64,000 nt of DNA, from positions 1-64,000 of the forward strand of contig NZ_QKQV01000004.1 in assembly GCF_003233725.1 (NCBI RefSeq), given 5' to 3'. Below, one piece after another: positions 1 through 10,600 of this stretch. Position numbers and translations under genes: made by a program. The notes beneath the pieces were generated by a model, which was not told where the DNA came from, did not search any database, and saw nothing but the letters and a program-made list of their open reading frames with translations. This DNA comes from Mesonia sp. K7 (GTDB lineage Bacteria > Bacteroidota > Bacteroidia > Flavobacteriales > Flavobacteriaceae). Positions within the stretch are counted from its first letter, which is position 1. Each line of letters opens with the position of its first letter.

Positions 1-396
1 CAACTCCATAAGGTTTACATCATGAAAAGTAGCTCCTGCCTTTAATCCAAAAGCTAAGTTAGAGTTAGCAAAACGTAGCGTATAAGAGAAATCTGCATAG
101 ACATTGGTCTCTTTAATGGGACCTATTTCGTCACTAATAGCAGATAAACCCAAGCCTGTATTTTCACCTACTGGAGAATGAGTATTAAAAGTAAAGGTAG
201 TTGGCGCCCCCTCAATTTCATTCCATTGACTCCTGTATAATAACCCAACGTCTAAGTGGTCTTTTGACCCTGCGTAAGCCGGGTTGACTACGTTCATATT
301 ATACATGTATTGAGTATACTGAGGGTCTTGCTGTGCATTTGTCTTTATGGTTATAAAGAGAAATCCTGCCAACAATAAATAATATAGTTTTCTCAT
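1..396 (-). CDS. PorP/SprF family T9SS membrane protein (3' part missing)
   Basis: Seen: reading down from an ATG at 396, the frame stays open for 132 codons to the window edge. It starts MRKLYYLLLAGF with a signal peptide ending in NAQ. The next residues, QDPQYTQYMYNMNVVNPAYAGS, are the hallmark start of PorP/SprF proteins. Family knowledge: these are outer-membrane beta-barrel proteins of the type IX secretion system that attach type B cargo to the cell surface; SprF serves SprB in gliding Flavobacterium. Context: it lies just downstream of a type B cargo gene on the same strand, the usual pairing, although a strong hairpin at 439-466 separates them. The gene is partial, since the family is normally about 300 aa. 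Identity is very likely; the exact cargo partner is inferred. Confidence 0.93.
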   Translation of the reverse strand, partial: MRKLYYLLLAGFLFITIKTNAQQDPQYTQYMYNMNVVNPAYAGSKDHLDVGLLYRSQWNEIEGAPTTFTFNTHSPVGENTGLGLSAISDEIGPIKETNVYADFSYTLRFANSNLAFGLKAGATFHDVNLMEL

Positions 397-438
397 AGTA
401 TGATTTTTGTTGTTTGTAGTATGTTTTATATTAAATTT

Positions 439-466
439 ATTTCCAGAGGTTTAGACCTCTGGAAAT
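439..466 (-). terminator. 12-bp perfect hairpin between type B cargo gene and porP-like gene
   Basis: ATTTCCAGAGGT pairs perfectly with ACCTCTGGAAAT around a 4-base loop. It lies 10 bases past the stop of the type B cargo gene, so it probably ends most of that transcript, with read-through or a separate start serving the PorP/SprF gene. It is followed on the minus strand by AT-rich sequence without a long T run. Confidence 0.6.
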
Positions 467-475
467 ATTGATAGA

Positions 476-3265
476 TTAATTAGCCTCTCTGTTGATATAA
501 ACGTAACCTTTTTTCACTTTACCGTGAACAGCATCTTCGTTTGCCAACACCATTACATAGAAATAAGTACCTGTTGGTAAGGCATTACCGTTTTGGTCTG
601 CCCCACAAAAATCATCGGTATAGTTATCAAACTCGTTTATAAGTCTACCATGACGGTTAAAGAATTTGATGTTTTGAATTCCAGATCTATCATTTAAAAA
701 TGTTAAATCTAAACAGTCATTAAGACCGATTGTTGTATCTGGTGAGATTCCTTGTGGTAATACACAACCTTCATTTGCATAGAAAGAAACTTCTACTGTA
801 TCTTCTCCTATACAGTCTGGCGCACCAATTTCATTTACTTCTACTACATAAGTACCAGGCGTATTCACCGTAATTGTAGGCCCCGTTTCTCCGGCAATTA
901 TACCGCCGTCTAAATACCATACAAATTCAACTTCAGATGCTTGGTAATTAGAAATATTTGCAGTAATTACCGCATCATCGGTTGGGTCATTTGGTGTATT
1001 ACAAATCGTTTGATTTGTTCCTAAATCTACCACTGGGCGCTCACTGATTTGTACATTTACCATATCGGTTTGTACACAACCTAAATAATCTGTGGTTACT
1101 GTGTATGTCCCTGACTGTGTCACTGTGATACTTGGCGTAGTCTCATTAGTGTTCCATAAATAAGTTACGTCATTCATGTCCATTGCTGGTGAGCTGGCTA
1201 CATCTGTAATATCTGCTGTTAGAGTTACACTATCTCCTGTGCCGCACAAATCAATTAGAGGAGCACCTAAATCTACGGTATACTCTGCATAAACTACATC
1301 TGTAGTAACTGTTGTAGAACAATTTGCTTCTGCAATTTCAACAGTATATGTACCCCCTTGTGTAGCTGTATAATAACTCCCTGAAAATGCCATTAAATTT
1401 CCATTTCTATACCAAGTATAAGTCACATTGGTTAAATCTGTAATATTAGCAGGTGTTGCTACAATAGGTACACTAAAAGCACCTGGACCACAAGCTACCG
1501 TTTGGGCAGGCATATTTACAATAGGATCTTCGTAGACCGTTAGTTCTAACTGCATTACATAAAAACACTGCGTTGGACTTCCTTGAGGGTGCCAGTCTAA
1601 TCTTGCGTATACCACTTGGTTATACGGCGTGATATTCTGATAAGCTGTAGGCGATGCAATAGCATTTGCAGCATTACCATCTATCGCGTCTACGTCTGTT
1701 TCGTAGTAAGTAATATCTACATCGGCTGGCCCCCAATCTGTACCTCTAAATTCTGCGTCTGCTTGAGTAAGGTCAAAAGTACCTATACCATTACCTGAAC
1801 TACTACACACTTCTAATGGTGCTGCGCAAACTGCTGTAGGGCAAATATCTACATTAGCGGTATCTGTAATTTCTATCGTATAAGCCTCTCCACAATCTAA
1901 GTCGTAAGCTACATAGGACGATAATTCGAACTGACCGTAAGGCGATACATTTACATCACTCGCATCAACCGTGAAACAGAATTGGTCTCCGTTAACCGTT
2001 GGGTTAGTGGCTGTTCCTACCTGAACCCCATTTTGCAAAATTGCTAAAGTGAGATCGTCTATATTTGGTGGAGTAGTGTTACTCACTGGCATTTTAATGG
2101 TACCACAAACCTCGATAGGGAAAGGTACTGATGCATTAATGGTGTCGCCACAAGATTGTGCTGTACCCGCTACATCTACTACACAGTCTAATGTCGTAGG
2201 ACTTGAATTTACCGACTCCATCGCAATATATCCGAAAGAAGGTGAATCACAAGGAGAGTCTATGTTATCTCCTACAAACAAATCATCTATATACATATAA
2301 CCCCAATGACCTCCTAAGGTACAGTCACCCATGGTAAATTGTACGGTTGCCTTTTCCCCTATCAACGGTAAGGTGTTTAACTTCATACATGACCATTCAC
2401 TGTAAAGTACATCTCCTGCACTACCAAAGAAAATACAGTCTGAAGGCTGTGACACGATACAACGTGAAGTGTACAAATCACCATTTTCATCATAGATTGC
2501 TACATAAAAATAAGGTTGCTCATCATATTCATGATTTAAAGGATTCTGAAATACTGCAGCAAAATTAAATACAAATACCTCACCTGCAATAAACTCTTTC
2601 GTCATATGGTTTACTTTTCCGTTAGCTGAACCTTGTCCAGCCCCGTTATTTAAACGAAAACCGTATTCTGAATAAGGGTTATCAGGAGTAGTTCTTGCAA
2701 GTGGTGTATTATTGTCTGTTCCGAATGACACCAAGGTAGCATTGGTTGCGCTATCTGGTGCTCCAACAGGAATAGAAGTTGCTGCTGCCGTAGAACCTCC
2801 ACAGGTTTTATGCCCTTGCTGATAAGATTCATCAAAAGCATCGTAATTTCCTGAAGAATCAGGGGTTCCGTCGTAAGACTCAAATTTATGGTTTTTGATA
2901 CATCCACACTCTCTATCGGTTACATCTACCACAAGTGGAGCACTTTCTACTCCTGCTACAGTTTGGGTAACATAATAAGTAGTACCATCTTGCAAAGGTG
3001 TACTCACAGGTAGTACTGTGGTCAATGCTTGATCGGCATAAAAGGTGAGGTTCTCACCATATATATATAACTCATCAAAGGTATCGTCTGGTTCTGTAAA
3101 ACCAGCATTTAGCCAGCTGGTCGCCGAGCAAAAATACTGACTTGCTTGACCAGTTGGAGCTGGCGGTGGCGTTTGGGCATTTACTGCCATAGTACTCATG
3201 ACTAAGAATAAACACGATAGGCTTATTTTAGCAATGACACTTTTGTAAAGTAATCTTTTAGTCAT
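476..3265 (-). CDS. Secreted T9SS type B cargo protein with Ig-like domains
   Basis: A 929-residue secreted protein. Seen in order: signal peptide (residues 1-30, ending VNAQ); a Cys-containing Ig_7-like domain with the TTYYVTQT motif (about 41-115); a jelly-roll-like region (about 120-340); a Cys-rich middle; a CAAPLEVCSSSG segment with FDLT (about 480) typical of type B adhesins; three Ig/PKD-like domains with YTVEI, YTVTT and YVVEV strands (about 588-816); and a C-terminal type B sorting domain (about 838-929) with FNRHGRLI and PTGTYFYVM. Known: type B tails direct secretion by T9SS and need a PorP/SprF partner, which is the next gene. The Ig_7 module is shared with the three type A proteins upstream. 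Likely a surface adhesin or matrix protein; the ligand is unknown. Confidence 0.9.
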   Translation of the reverse strand: MTKRLLYKSVIAKISLSCLFLVMSTMAVNAQTPPPAPTGQASQYFCSATSWLNAGFTEPDDTFDELYIYGENLTFYADQALTTVLPVSTPLQDGTTYYVTQTVAGVESAPLVVDVTDRECGCIKNHKFESYDGTPDSSGNYDAFDESYQQGHKTCGGSTAAATSIPVGAPDSATNATLVSFGTDNNTPLARTTPDNPYSEYGFRLNNGAGQGSANGKVNHMTKEFIAGEVFVFNFAAVFQNPLNHEYDEQPYFYVAIYDENGDLYTSRCIVSQPSDCIFFGSAGDVLYSEWSCMKLNTLPLIGEKATVQFTMGDCTLGGHWGYMYIDDLFVGDNIDSPCDSPSFGYIAMESVNSSPTTLDCVVDVAGTAQSCGDTINASVPFPIEVCGTIKMPVSNTTPPNIDDLTLAILQNGVQVGTATNPTVNGDQFCFTVDASDVNVSPYGQFELSSYVAYDLDCGEAYTIEITDTANVDICPTAVCAAPLEVCSSSGNGIGTFDLTQADAEFRGTDWGPADVDITYYETDVDAIDGNAANAIASPTAYQNITPYNQVVYARLDWHPQGSPTQCFYVMQLELTVYEDPIVNMPAQTVACGPGAFSVPIVATPANITDLTNVTYTWYRNGNLMAFSGSYYTATQGGTYTVEIAEANCSTTVTTDVVYAEYTVDLGAPLIDLCGTGDSVTLTADITDVASSPAMDMNDVTYLWNTNETTPSITVTQSGTYTVTTDYLGCVQTDMVNVQISERPVVDLGTNQTICNTPNDPTDDAVITANISNYQASEVEFVWYLDGGIIAGETGPTITVNTPGTYVVEVNEIGAPDCIGEDTVEVSFYANEGCVLPQGISPDTTIGLNDCLDLTFLNDRSGIQNIKFFNRHGRLINEFDNYTDDFCGADQNGNALPTGTYFYVMVLANEDAVHGKVKKGYVYINREAN

Positions 3266-3290
3266 AATGTTAGGATTTAATCTTTAAAAT

Positions 3291-3321
3291 ATTCCTTCCC
3301 CAAATAGCATGAGGAAGGAAT
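3291..3321 (-). terminator. Hairpin after the 1400-aa type A cargo gene
   Basis: ATTCCTTCC and GGAAGGAAT form a 9-bp perfect stem with a 13-base loop, 11 bases beyond the stop codon at 3332. No strong T tract follows, so termination may be partial. Confidence 0.5.
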
Positions 3322-3331
3322 AATTTTTTAT

Positions 3332-6300
3332 TTATTCTTTAATAATTCTTACTACTTTTTTAACTCCATCAACATAAATAGCTGCAAAATAAGTTCCTGA
3401 AGCAAATCTTTCTAACGATATAGCAACTTCATTTGCACCTGCTTGCTGTTTGAGAACTTGTTGACCTGATAAGCTGTAAATTTCAACCTTTTCAATCGGC
3501 AATGCGTTTTCAAAATTAACCCTATTATTGGTTGGGTTAGGGTAATAACTCAATCCGTTAAATACCGTGTTTTCCGTATTAATAGTAGGGAAAGGCTCTG
3601 TTAATCTAGGAGCACTTTCTACGGGGATATTTGGATCACAAAGTGAATAAAGCTCCGCAACCAAGTTAGTCTCCTTTGGTAAACCATTTACCACTTTGAA
3701 GTCTTTACTACTATCGTTTATTGCAGTAGTATATACAGGGTTGGCTTCGTTACCTGGCTCATAAACTCTCAAGATATAGCTTTGGATACTAGAAAGCACT
3801 GCTGGCACATCCCATTCTATCACTGCACTTACCGTAGTACCGTCTAAAGAAAGCTCTTGATTACCTATGCTTAAATTTGTTGGCGAAGGACAATCTAACT
3901 CCACTGTGATTTGCAAATAATCACTTTCACAATTATTTAGGGTTTGTGTAATGTAATAGGTTTCACCATGTTGTAATAAATGGTTAATTGTCACTAAATC
4001 GTACTCACCATTTGTATCAATCACATAATACTTAATATCTGTGCCTGTAACATCTAAATCTCCAGTGGTATCTCCTGTCACATATTGCTGTGTTGTACTA
4101 GTTGTTGTAGGCGGTGTCGTAAAATATACGTTAATATCTACGGTACTACTTACATCAGGACAACTTGTGAAATCTAAGTTTGCAGTATATTGATAGTTTC
4201 CAGCGGCAGATTGTGTAAAATACACTTCATTTACTGGCGAACCATCATAAGGTACAGTTGCTTGATCATCAAAGTATAAGTCTGTATTTGGCGACCAACT
4301 TACAAAACCGTCTGCAAAACTACGAGAAATAACAATGTTGTCGACAGCAACCCACCAACCCCATCCACCAGAATAGTGGATTGCAATTCGAACATCAGAA
4401 GAGCCTACATATTGATCTAAATCTACTGTAGTATTGGTAAATGGTCCATCTACATCAATCACTGGTGTTAAGGCTTGTATGTTTTGCCATGGCCCTTGAT
4501 CTATAGAAACTTGCACCTGTGCTTCGGTATCTTGATTGGTAAAATCTGCAGGGTAAGCTCTAAAGAAATAATCTAGACTCACTTCTACACCAGCCACTCC
4601 AACTAAATTGATTGTTGGTGAGATAAGCCTTGTATCTAAGGTACATGCTGGCCCTAGTTGATCTGAAACAGCAAGGTAATACTGAGAATCATCTGGACTA
4701 GACAAGGATGCTAATGGGTTATTTGCTGGCGAATGTGGTGAACTTACAATATTCCAATCTGCACTAGCAACATTTCCGTAAGGGGCTGTTGAAGTATTTA
4801 CTGAAGTCCATCCTTGAGCTCCAGTTTCAAAATCATAAATTTCTGAGCCGGCTGTTAACTTAATTATTTCATCTGCACAGATATTTTCACTTACAGGGAT
4901 TACACCTAGGTTACCAACACCGTTAGCAGTAATATCTATTGTAGAAGTTGTACTACATGTTGTAATCGGGTTATAACCTGTAACTTCAAAAGTGGTATTG
5001 GCTATTACCGTAGGTTGTATGTTTGCGCCAGAATCTGTATGCGCCCCATTGGCATCAGTCCAAGTCCAAGTATATTGATAATCTGTATCTGTACTCGTTG
5101 CTGTTAAGTCCGCTTGACCTCCTACACAAACAATCATATTGGTTGCACTCGTTGTGATTGGTAATATTTCATGAACAGTCGCTACCACTTCTTGTCTTGG
5201 TGTCTCACATAAAACTTGTGGCGCTACAATTGTCCAGTCATAGAAATAATAATAATTCGTAGAGTTAGACCCTGAGGTAGTTGCACCACCAACTACAGCA
5301 CCAGAAGCCCCTAAAGGATAAGGAAAATCAGCATCTCCGGAAGCCGTATATAATAATGCAGGACCAGATACTTTACGTAGGTAATATTCTCCAGAAGTTA
5401 GTAAGTTCCAATCTAAATTAATAACATTTAATGTTGGCGAAGAAGCTGTTCCTCCGTTTAGCGCAACTGTTTTAGACAATGTTGATTGTAAAGCTCCTCC
5501 AGAGGAATTTACCGTTTGTACCAATTCAAGTTCTAAATTTCCACTTCCTGCAGCGTATACTTCTACCGTAGAAATCTTTATAGGTTCGCTTACACTAATC
5601 CTTACGCCGTAATTTAAAGTAGAAGTAGTTCCTGCGACAGGTCCTGGATTAGCTTGATGTATTAAATTTCCTCTTCCTAAGAATACTTCTGCTGCCCAAA
5701 AAGATGTAGTCTGCGTCAAGTTAGGTGTCGCATAGCTATCACCTACGCCTACCACTTCTCCTCCCGAAGCCATATCATACCAATAAACTTGTGTTTGATC
5801 ATCATATACACTAGCGTTTTTTGTCACCGAAAGTGTCATCGTTCCGCTTTCACATACTTCATCCCCAATTGGGTTTGATATCCCGCCTAAATCTGTATTA
5901 CAATCGATATCTTCAAAAGTAATCATTAAAGCTGGACTTTCACATGCACCTACATTTTGGGTCACGTGATACACGTCGCCATCTGTTAAAACAATTGTGC
6001 TTGGGTTTGCAATTGGGTTAGCAGTATCTGGTGCTCCCGCTAAATCTGGATACCATTGTAAAGTTGCTCCGTTTATAGTTGGGTAAGCGCCTGCAGCATT
6101 TGAAGGAGCTGGAGTTGGTAGTGGTGAAGCATTATCGAAGTCTGCCAACGTCTGTGATGCAGCACTCACAAATGCCTGTGTTGTATTACCATCTGGAACC
6201 ACCCATGAAGCACAGTCGAAGCCTTCAATATCTAATGTGTAAGGTGAATTGATAGGATTCCCAGAACCATCTATCGTTGCAATCATGATATATATTTCAT

Positions 6301-7534
6301 CTCCCGTATTTACATAAATACTATTAATCTCTATATCGGCACCGTTTTGAGACTCGGCTCCAAATAAACATATACTCTCAATATCACTACACATTTCATA
6401 AATGAAAACCCCAGTAGTAACACCATTTGCTAAGCCTGTTACATCAACTGTCAAAATATCATCTTGACTACTTGTAAAATGATAGACCACTTCGTAACCA
6501 TCTAGAATATCTGAAGTGGCATTACAACCTCCACCTGGGTCACCTTCATAATCTGCAAAACCAAACCTATCTGTTTGATCTGTATCAGAATATGGTAAAT
6601 CGATACTATTATCTGGTGCACTTGGGGTCTGGTTTACTTCTATTGCTACTTCACAATAAGAACCCAAGGCAATGGTTTGAAACTGTATTGAAGATGACCA
6701 TGCACTCGTATCTGATGGTCCACAAATTGCTCTCACATGAACATAATAAGTCTGCCCATCTGTTAAACCCGTTAAGGTAGTACTCATTTCTCCGTCTGCA
6801 TTTACGGCACCTGTCACTGTAGTAAAGGTACAAAATACTGTAGAAGGAGGTCCAGGAATAGGACAAACTGCTACTTCCCATTCTGTAGCATTAGGATTAT
6901 TGAGATCTAACCATGAAATATCTGCTTCATCAAAACTAATGGTTGACTCATCTACTTGCACGCGTGTAGGGCGAATACAAGAAACTTGCTCTATTGCTGT
7001 AAACTTATCCACATACACATATACATCTGAACCTAAATTGGTCACTTCCATCTTCCAAGCAAAATCTGATCCTGTTGGTAAACTTGCCGCAGGGATTAAG
7101 TCTGTTTGCGTAGAACAATCTAAGGTTGCTGCCGTTAGTGTATTATAGGTCGTCCAAGTAGTACCATTATCTATCGAATATTGTAATGCGATAGATGCAG
7201 CATTGGCAGCAGCAGGGTTACCAGAAACAACATCAACAACTTTATACTCAAAAGAAACCTCAATTGCTAATCCTGTTGTTACTTGAGAAGCATATTGGAT
7301 AGTTGTAATGTTTCCTCCTGAAGAATTTACTCTAACCGACTGATCTCCAGAACAAGGATCGGTATCTGTCACTACAAAAGGAGGTAGACCTGTATTCCAT
7401 CCTGGAAAATCTGCAGGCATAGAAACACCGTTTTCAAAATCCTCATAAACAAGCACTTGCGCTTTTGATGTATTTATTGCTATACAGCAAAATAAAAACA
7501 CAAGACTTAAAAGAAAGTAATTTTTATTCATCAT
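3332..7534 (-). CDS. Giant secreted T9SS type A cargo protein, one scaffold copy
   Basis: A 1400-residue multidomain surface protein. Seen: signal peptide ending in SKAQ (1-25); an N-terminal beta region; fibronectin type III-like domain with YYVHVRAICG (about 181-285); PPC-like domain with LPYSDTDQTD and DGYEVVYHF (about 293-440); Ig_7 domain with VYHVTQN (about 455-535); one Ig scaffold with QVYWYDMASGG and TTSFWAAEV, carrying a variable cassette (about 618-773) before CETPRQEVVATV; a PKD-like domain; a jelly-roll region (about 898-1071); a further Ig_7 (YYITQT) and FN3 (about 1135-1310); and a type A sorting tail (about 1325-1400) with YYPNPTNNRV and SGTYFAAIYV. Known: type A tails are recognised by T9SS and usually removed on export. 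Function is probably adhesion or glycan binding; no catalytic motif is visible. Confidence 0.9.
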   Translation of the reverse strand: MMNKNYFLLSLVFLFCCIAINTSKAQVLVYEDFENGVSMPADFPGWNTGLPPFVVTDTDPCSGDQSVRVNSSGGNITTIQYASQVTTGLAIEVSFEYKVVDVVSGNPAAANAASIALQYSIDNGTTWTTYNTLTAATLDCSTQTDLIPAASLPTGSDFAWKMEVTNLGSDVYVYVDKFTAIEQVSCIRPTRVQVDESTISFDEADISWLDLNNPNATEWEVAVCPIPGPPSTVFCTFTTVTGAVNADGEMSTTLTGLTDGQTYYVHVRAICGPSDTSAWSSSIQFQTIALGSYCEVAIEVNQTPSAPDNSIDLPYSDTDQTDRFGFADYEGDPGGGCNATSDILDGYEVVYHFTSSQDDILTVDVTGLANGVTTGVFIYEMCSDIESICLFGAESQNGADIEINSIYVNTGDEIYIMIATIDGSGNPINSPYTLDIEGFDCASWVVPDGNTTQAFVSAASQTLADFDNASPLPTPAPSNAAGAYPTINGATLQWYPDLAGAPDTANPIANPSTIVLTDGDVYHVTQNVGACESPALMITFEDIDCNTDLGGISNPIGDEVCESGTMTLSVTKNASVYDDQTQVYWYDMASGGEVVGVGDSYATPNLTQTTSFWAAEVFLGRGNLIHQANPGPVAGTTSTLNYGVRISVSEPIKISTVEVYAAGSGNLELELVQTVNSSGGALQSTLSKTVALNGGTASSPTLNVINLDWNLLTSGEYYLRKVSGPALLYTASGDADFPYPLGASGAVVGGATTSGSNSTNYYYFYDWTIVAPQVLCETPRQEVVATVHEILPITTSATNMIVCVGGQADLTATSTDTDYQYTWTWTDANGAHTDSGANIQPTVIANTTFEVTGYNPITTCSTTSTIDITANGVGNLGVIPVSENICADEIIKLTAGSEIYDFETGAQGWTSVNTSTAPYGNVASADWNIVSSPHSPANNPLASLSSPDDSQYYLAVSDQLGPACTLDTRLISPTINLVGVAGVEVSLDYFFRAYPADFTNQDTEAQVQVSIDQGPWQNIQALTPVIDVDGPFTNTTVDLDQYVGSSDVRIAIHYSGGWGWWVAVDNIVISRSFADGFVSWSPNTDLYFDDQATVPYDGSPVNEVYFTQSAAGNYQYTANLDFTSCPDVSSTVDINVYFTTPPTTTSTTQQYVTGDTTGDLDVTGTDIKYYVIDTNGEYDLVTINHLLQHGETYYITQTLNNCESDYLQITVELDCPSPTNLSIGNQELSLDGTTVSAVIEWDVPAVLSSIQSYILRVYEPGNEANPVYTTAINDSSKDFKVVNGLPKETNLVAELYSLCDPNIPVESAPRLTEPFPTINTENTVFNGLSYYPNPTNNRVNFENALPIEKVEIYSLSGQQVLKQQAGANEVAISLERFASGTYFAAIYVDGVKKVVRIIKE
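5214..5680 (-). other. Variable cassette, YYYFYxWTI type, in the 1400-aa protein
   Basis: About 155 residues lie between TTSFWAAEV and LCETPRQEV. They contain KISTVEVY, GEYYLRKVSGP and NYYYFYDWTI, and resemble the cassettes at 8380-8850, 12497-12950 and 16983-17450. Confidence 0.75.
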
Positions 7535-7567
7535 TTATTAAATTTAGTTGTATTAATACTTATTAAA

Positions 7568-7603
7568 AGTACAACAAGAAAAGCATTCTTTTCTTGTTGT
7601 ACT
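7568..7603 (-). terminator. 16-bp perfect hairpin after the 2355-aa cargo gene
   Basis: AGTACAACAAGAAAAG pairs without mismatch with CTTTTCTTGTTGTACT around the loop CATT. It lies 9 bases past the stop codon at 7612 and is followed on the minus strand by TTTTAATAAG. It separates this gene from the 1400-aa gene. Confidence 0.8.
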
Positions 7604-7611
7604 CCCTTTTT

Positions 7612-10600
7612 TTATTCTTTCATAACTTTTACCATCGTTGATCTATCCTCTACAGTAATTTTTACCATATAAGGCCCAGCAGCAAGGTAAGACATATCTA
7701 TTATTGCTTCTGTTGTATTCAACTTCTCACTAACCACCTGCTGACCCAGCAAGTTAAACACCACTATCTCATCGATTGCCTTTCTATTAGCGATCGACAA
7801 ATAGTCTCTAACTGGGTTTGGATAGTAAACCAAACCTTCAAAATTAGGATGATCTAAACCAACAACCCTATGGACTTTGATGGGCAATTTATCACTCTCA
7901 CAGAAACCATTTGGGGTCTGGGTTACGTAATATGTGGTCTGATCGGTAAGGTTTACCTGTGAAGGGTCTGTAACCTCGGTAAAAATCATACCGTCATTGC
8001 TCGTATACCAAGTTAAATTGGTTCCCGTAACGGTTAAATCCAATATGGTCTCTCCCTGTACAAAATCTTGGTTTGTAGGACCTGTTGGCAATGCCGCAAC
8101 ATCTTTAATCTCTACCGTTACCGCCAAGCGTGTCTGGCTCTCACATGCATCTATGGTTTGGGTAACATAATATGTCTCACCATCTTCCAATTCATGATTT
8201 AAACCCAGAGGCGTTGACGCAGTATCTGAAGCATACCACTGTAAGTCTGATCCTGTTGCCGTCAAATCTGCAATCGTAGCTCCTGTACAAAGCTTTTGGA
8301 TACTTGTACCCGTTGGAACTGCTGTAGGTTGGTCATTTACAGTCACAACCACTTCTTCTCTTGTACTCTCACAAAGAATGTCTGCTGATCCTATTGTCCA
8401 GTTATAAAAGTAGTAATAAGAGGTTGTATTAGAGCCCGTTGCTCCAAACTGACCTGTTGTAACCTCACCATAAATACTATTTGCTCCTATCGGATATGGA
8501 TAGGTTGTGGTAGAGGCAAAATCTCTAGTCATATCAATATTTCCATCCTGCATTAAACGATAAGTACCTGGAGTAATATTATAATTAAGAGTGACAACAA
8601 AAGGTGTTGCACCGTCCATATTCGGAACCGTAACTGGTGTCGTTATAAGTACTTGATCTGTTAAATCATCTACTAATTGTAAATTAAATGTACCTGCTTC
8701 GCCATCTGGATAAATCTCTACCGAAGCCAATGTAAATGATTGATAAGCAACAAATTCAAGACCATAATACCCTCCAAAATCACTACTTCCAGGGTCTGGT
8801 GCAAGCCTAGCAGAACCCGGAACAGGCACTGTTCCGTCTGTAAACACTTCTGCTACCCAGTAAGAAGTTGTACTGCTAACATTCACATCAAGGCTGTTTC
8901 CTGTACCTAACACACTGCCTCCTGTTGCCGCATCATACCAAATCACTTCATTACCTACGCCATTTGTTTGTGCATTCAAGGTCACTTCACCTCCTGGAGC
9001 ACAGATTATAATATCATCTGCTTGAGAAACTCCCATTGCATTACAATCAAACTCCACAACAGTTACTGCTACTGCAGCACTTTCACAACCCAAAATAGTT
9101 TGGGTCACATAATAAGTCGTACCATCTACTAAATCTTCAATAGTTGGGTCTGCAATTGGCATGGTTAATGCCGCATCGGCATACCACGTATAAGAGGTAC
9201 TATTAGGATCTGTTTCTACAGTAATATCATCCAACACATCAGGCTGTACAAAATAAGGTGCAGGATCTACCTCTACCAGTGGTGCTGCCGCACAATCAAA
9301 TCCATAAATATCTAAGGTGTAGTTGACCGTTGCAGCCTCTGAAGAAATCACAATGAATATGGTCTCCCCTGCATTGATGTAATAATCGGAAATAGCCATA
9401 GCAGAAGGTGAATCTTCGTTGGTCACCCCTGTTAAACAGTTGGTTCCTACCTCACCGCAACTGGTGTAAATATACATACCCGTATTAGGGTTCGTGATCC
9501 CTGACAATTCTATTTGTAAGATATCATCATTTACAGGATCTGCGGTATATTGATATACGACTTCGTTGCCATCCAAATAAGCTGCTCCCGGACAGTCCGA
9601 TCCCGGATCGCCCTCAAAGTTGTCTCCGTAGATCGCTGTAGAATCACTCGTGTTATAAGGCAAGTCTGTATGAGACACTTGTACATCTCCCGTTTGATTT
9701 ACTGTAGCCACAACTTCTGTACGAGGAGTTGATTCACATAAGACTTCCCCTATCACTACTTTATAATCATGGGTTTCTCCAAATGTACTGCCAGGCGTAC
9801 AAGCATTTGTTGGTGTTCCTGCATATCTATCTACAATACGCATCACAGTTGGCCCTCCAGTAGTCGCGGGGATAGTAATAGAACCTGTATGAGCTAGTGC
9901 CGTACCCGATGAAGTATACAACAACTCATTAGTATCGTTAAAGGCTCCATCACGGTCTAAATCTATCCATATTTTTATTCCTTGACTAAAAGTAGGTCCA
10001 TGCACTGTGCTAAAGTCATAACTCTGACCCACAGAGAGAGTACCCACTAAACTTGGATCATTGGTGAAATCTCCATATCCGCTAGGCGAACAACCACTAC
10101 CAACATGATTGATTCCTGCATCAAGCATTACAAAATCTTCTAGTACATCTCCAGAAGTACAGCCCGTTCCATAAGTCGGGATACAATATCCTGAAGGAAC
10201 TGAACCTCCTACACTTCCAGAGACCAAGTTGATCTCCGACACCCAATAGGATGTAGTGGTGGTTAAGGTTGGTGAGGTAAAAGTATTACCTGTAGCCACT
10301 ACATTTCCATCTACTGGAGCATCGTACCAATATATTCCTGACCCTGTTCCACTGCCTGTCGCCGTCATGGTTACTTCGCCTTGACAACTTACCGTACCCG
10401 TCGTGGTTGCTGTAATCCCCAAAGAACTACAGTCTATTTCTTCGACCAATATTGAAGTTGGCGTACTTTCACAACCGTTAAAAGTTTGCGTGACAAAGTA
10501 AGTAGTATTATCCATTAAAGTTGTCGTATCTGGGATTGGATTAGTAGCTCCTGGCCCCGCATACCAATTTAAAGTGGCTCCATTTTCAGTAGTATCTACC